A model generated the notes under the pieces. It was not told where the DNA came from. It did not search any database and saw only the letters and a program-made list of their open reading frames with translations. From assembly GCA_018266835.1 (NCBI GenBank), contig JAFDZP010000001.1, positions 1 through 64,000 of the forward strand: a stretch of DNA of 64,000 nucleotides. Reading direction: 5' to 3'. The stretch's first letter is position 1. Each line of letters opens with the position of its first letter. Source of the DNA: Bacteroidota bacterium. GTDB taxonomy: Bacteria > Bacteroidota > Ignavibacteria > Tepidaquicellales > Tepidaquicellaceae. Below are positions 63,962-64,000 of this stretch, piece after piece. The position numbers and the translations under genes are program-made.

Positions 63962-64000
63962 TTTTCATAGGTAAAACAGAAGATAAGAACAGATTAAGAG

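Noticed and set aside
1-64000. tRNA, rRNA, insertion sequences, prophage, or replication origin
   Set aside because: I checked the intergenic stretches for tRNA-like T-loop motifs and looked for transposase or integrase genes; none was evident, and no DnaA-box cluster stood out.

Overview
The window is an AT-rich bacterial chromosome segment with almost only complete, tightly packed genes. Several secreted proteins end in a Por secretion system (type IX, T9SS) sorting domain with the motif QNYPNPFNP. There are also PorV-like outer-membrane proteins, few strong Shine-Dalgarno sequences, many TTG/GTG starts, and at least one promoter-like TATATTTG. This points to the Bacteroidetes/Chlorobi/Ignavibacteria (FCB) group. 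The style of the sorting domains suggests Ignavibacteria or a close relative, but that is inference; no rRNA or tRNA gene is present to place it.

Left part (1-11.8 kb, mostly minus strand): a secreted Asp-box protein cut by the window edge; a housekeeping run proS-maf-YbhN-like membrane protein; a small histidine-bearing membrane protein; an SDR oxidoreductase; a RelE/ParE-type toxin-antitoxin pair; a stand-alone methylmalonyl-CoA mutase catalytic subunit; a small lipoprotein; and fatty-acid synthesis genes fabD-DUF3109-fabG.

Middle (12-31.5 kb): a large secreted trypsin-like protease, acetyl-CoA synthetase, a lipoprotein, a YCF48/Asp-box secreted protein, Cu/Zn superoxide dismutase, and an ECF sigma factor in an apparent operon with a T9SS-sorted beta-helix protein. 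A 776-base intergenic region with a 96-bp tandem repeat, palindromes and boxes follows. Then come a thiolase, the run pgsA-pgpA-cinA (phosphatidylglycerol synthesis plus CinA), another T9SS cargo protein, an rRNA/tRNA methyltransferase and rdgB.

Right part (31.6-64 kb): a heterodimeric ABC exporter, a VWA-like membrane protein and two parvulin-type chaperones on the minus strand. A plus-strand run from 41.8 to 54.1 kb joins surface proteins (lipoprotein, FlgD-tailed Asp-box protein, two PorV-like barrels) to a surface-glycan set (GT39, FemAB/GNAT-like, epimerase, formyltransferase, amidohydrolase, glycosyltransferase, Wzx flippase). A TonB-dependent receptor with a small Cys/His partner, a DUF885 peptidase, a sugar nucleotidyltransferase, alaS and gcvH close the window.

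The most unusual material is non-coding. The 23.2-23.97 kb and 57.5-57.97 kb intergenic regions share two short conserved boxes although they lie 34 kb apart, and the first carries a frame-preserving 96-bp tandem repeat. A homologous module of about 115-120 residues, seen in two secreted proteins (three copies), and the formyltransferase-amidohydrolase pair in the glycan run are the most interesting coding observations.
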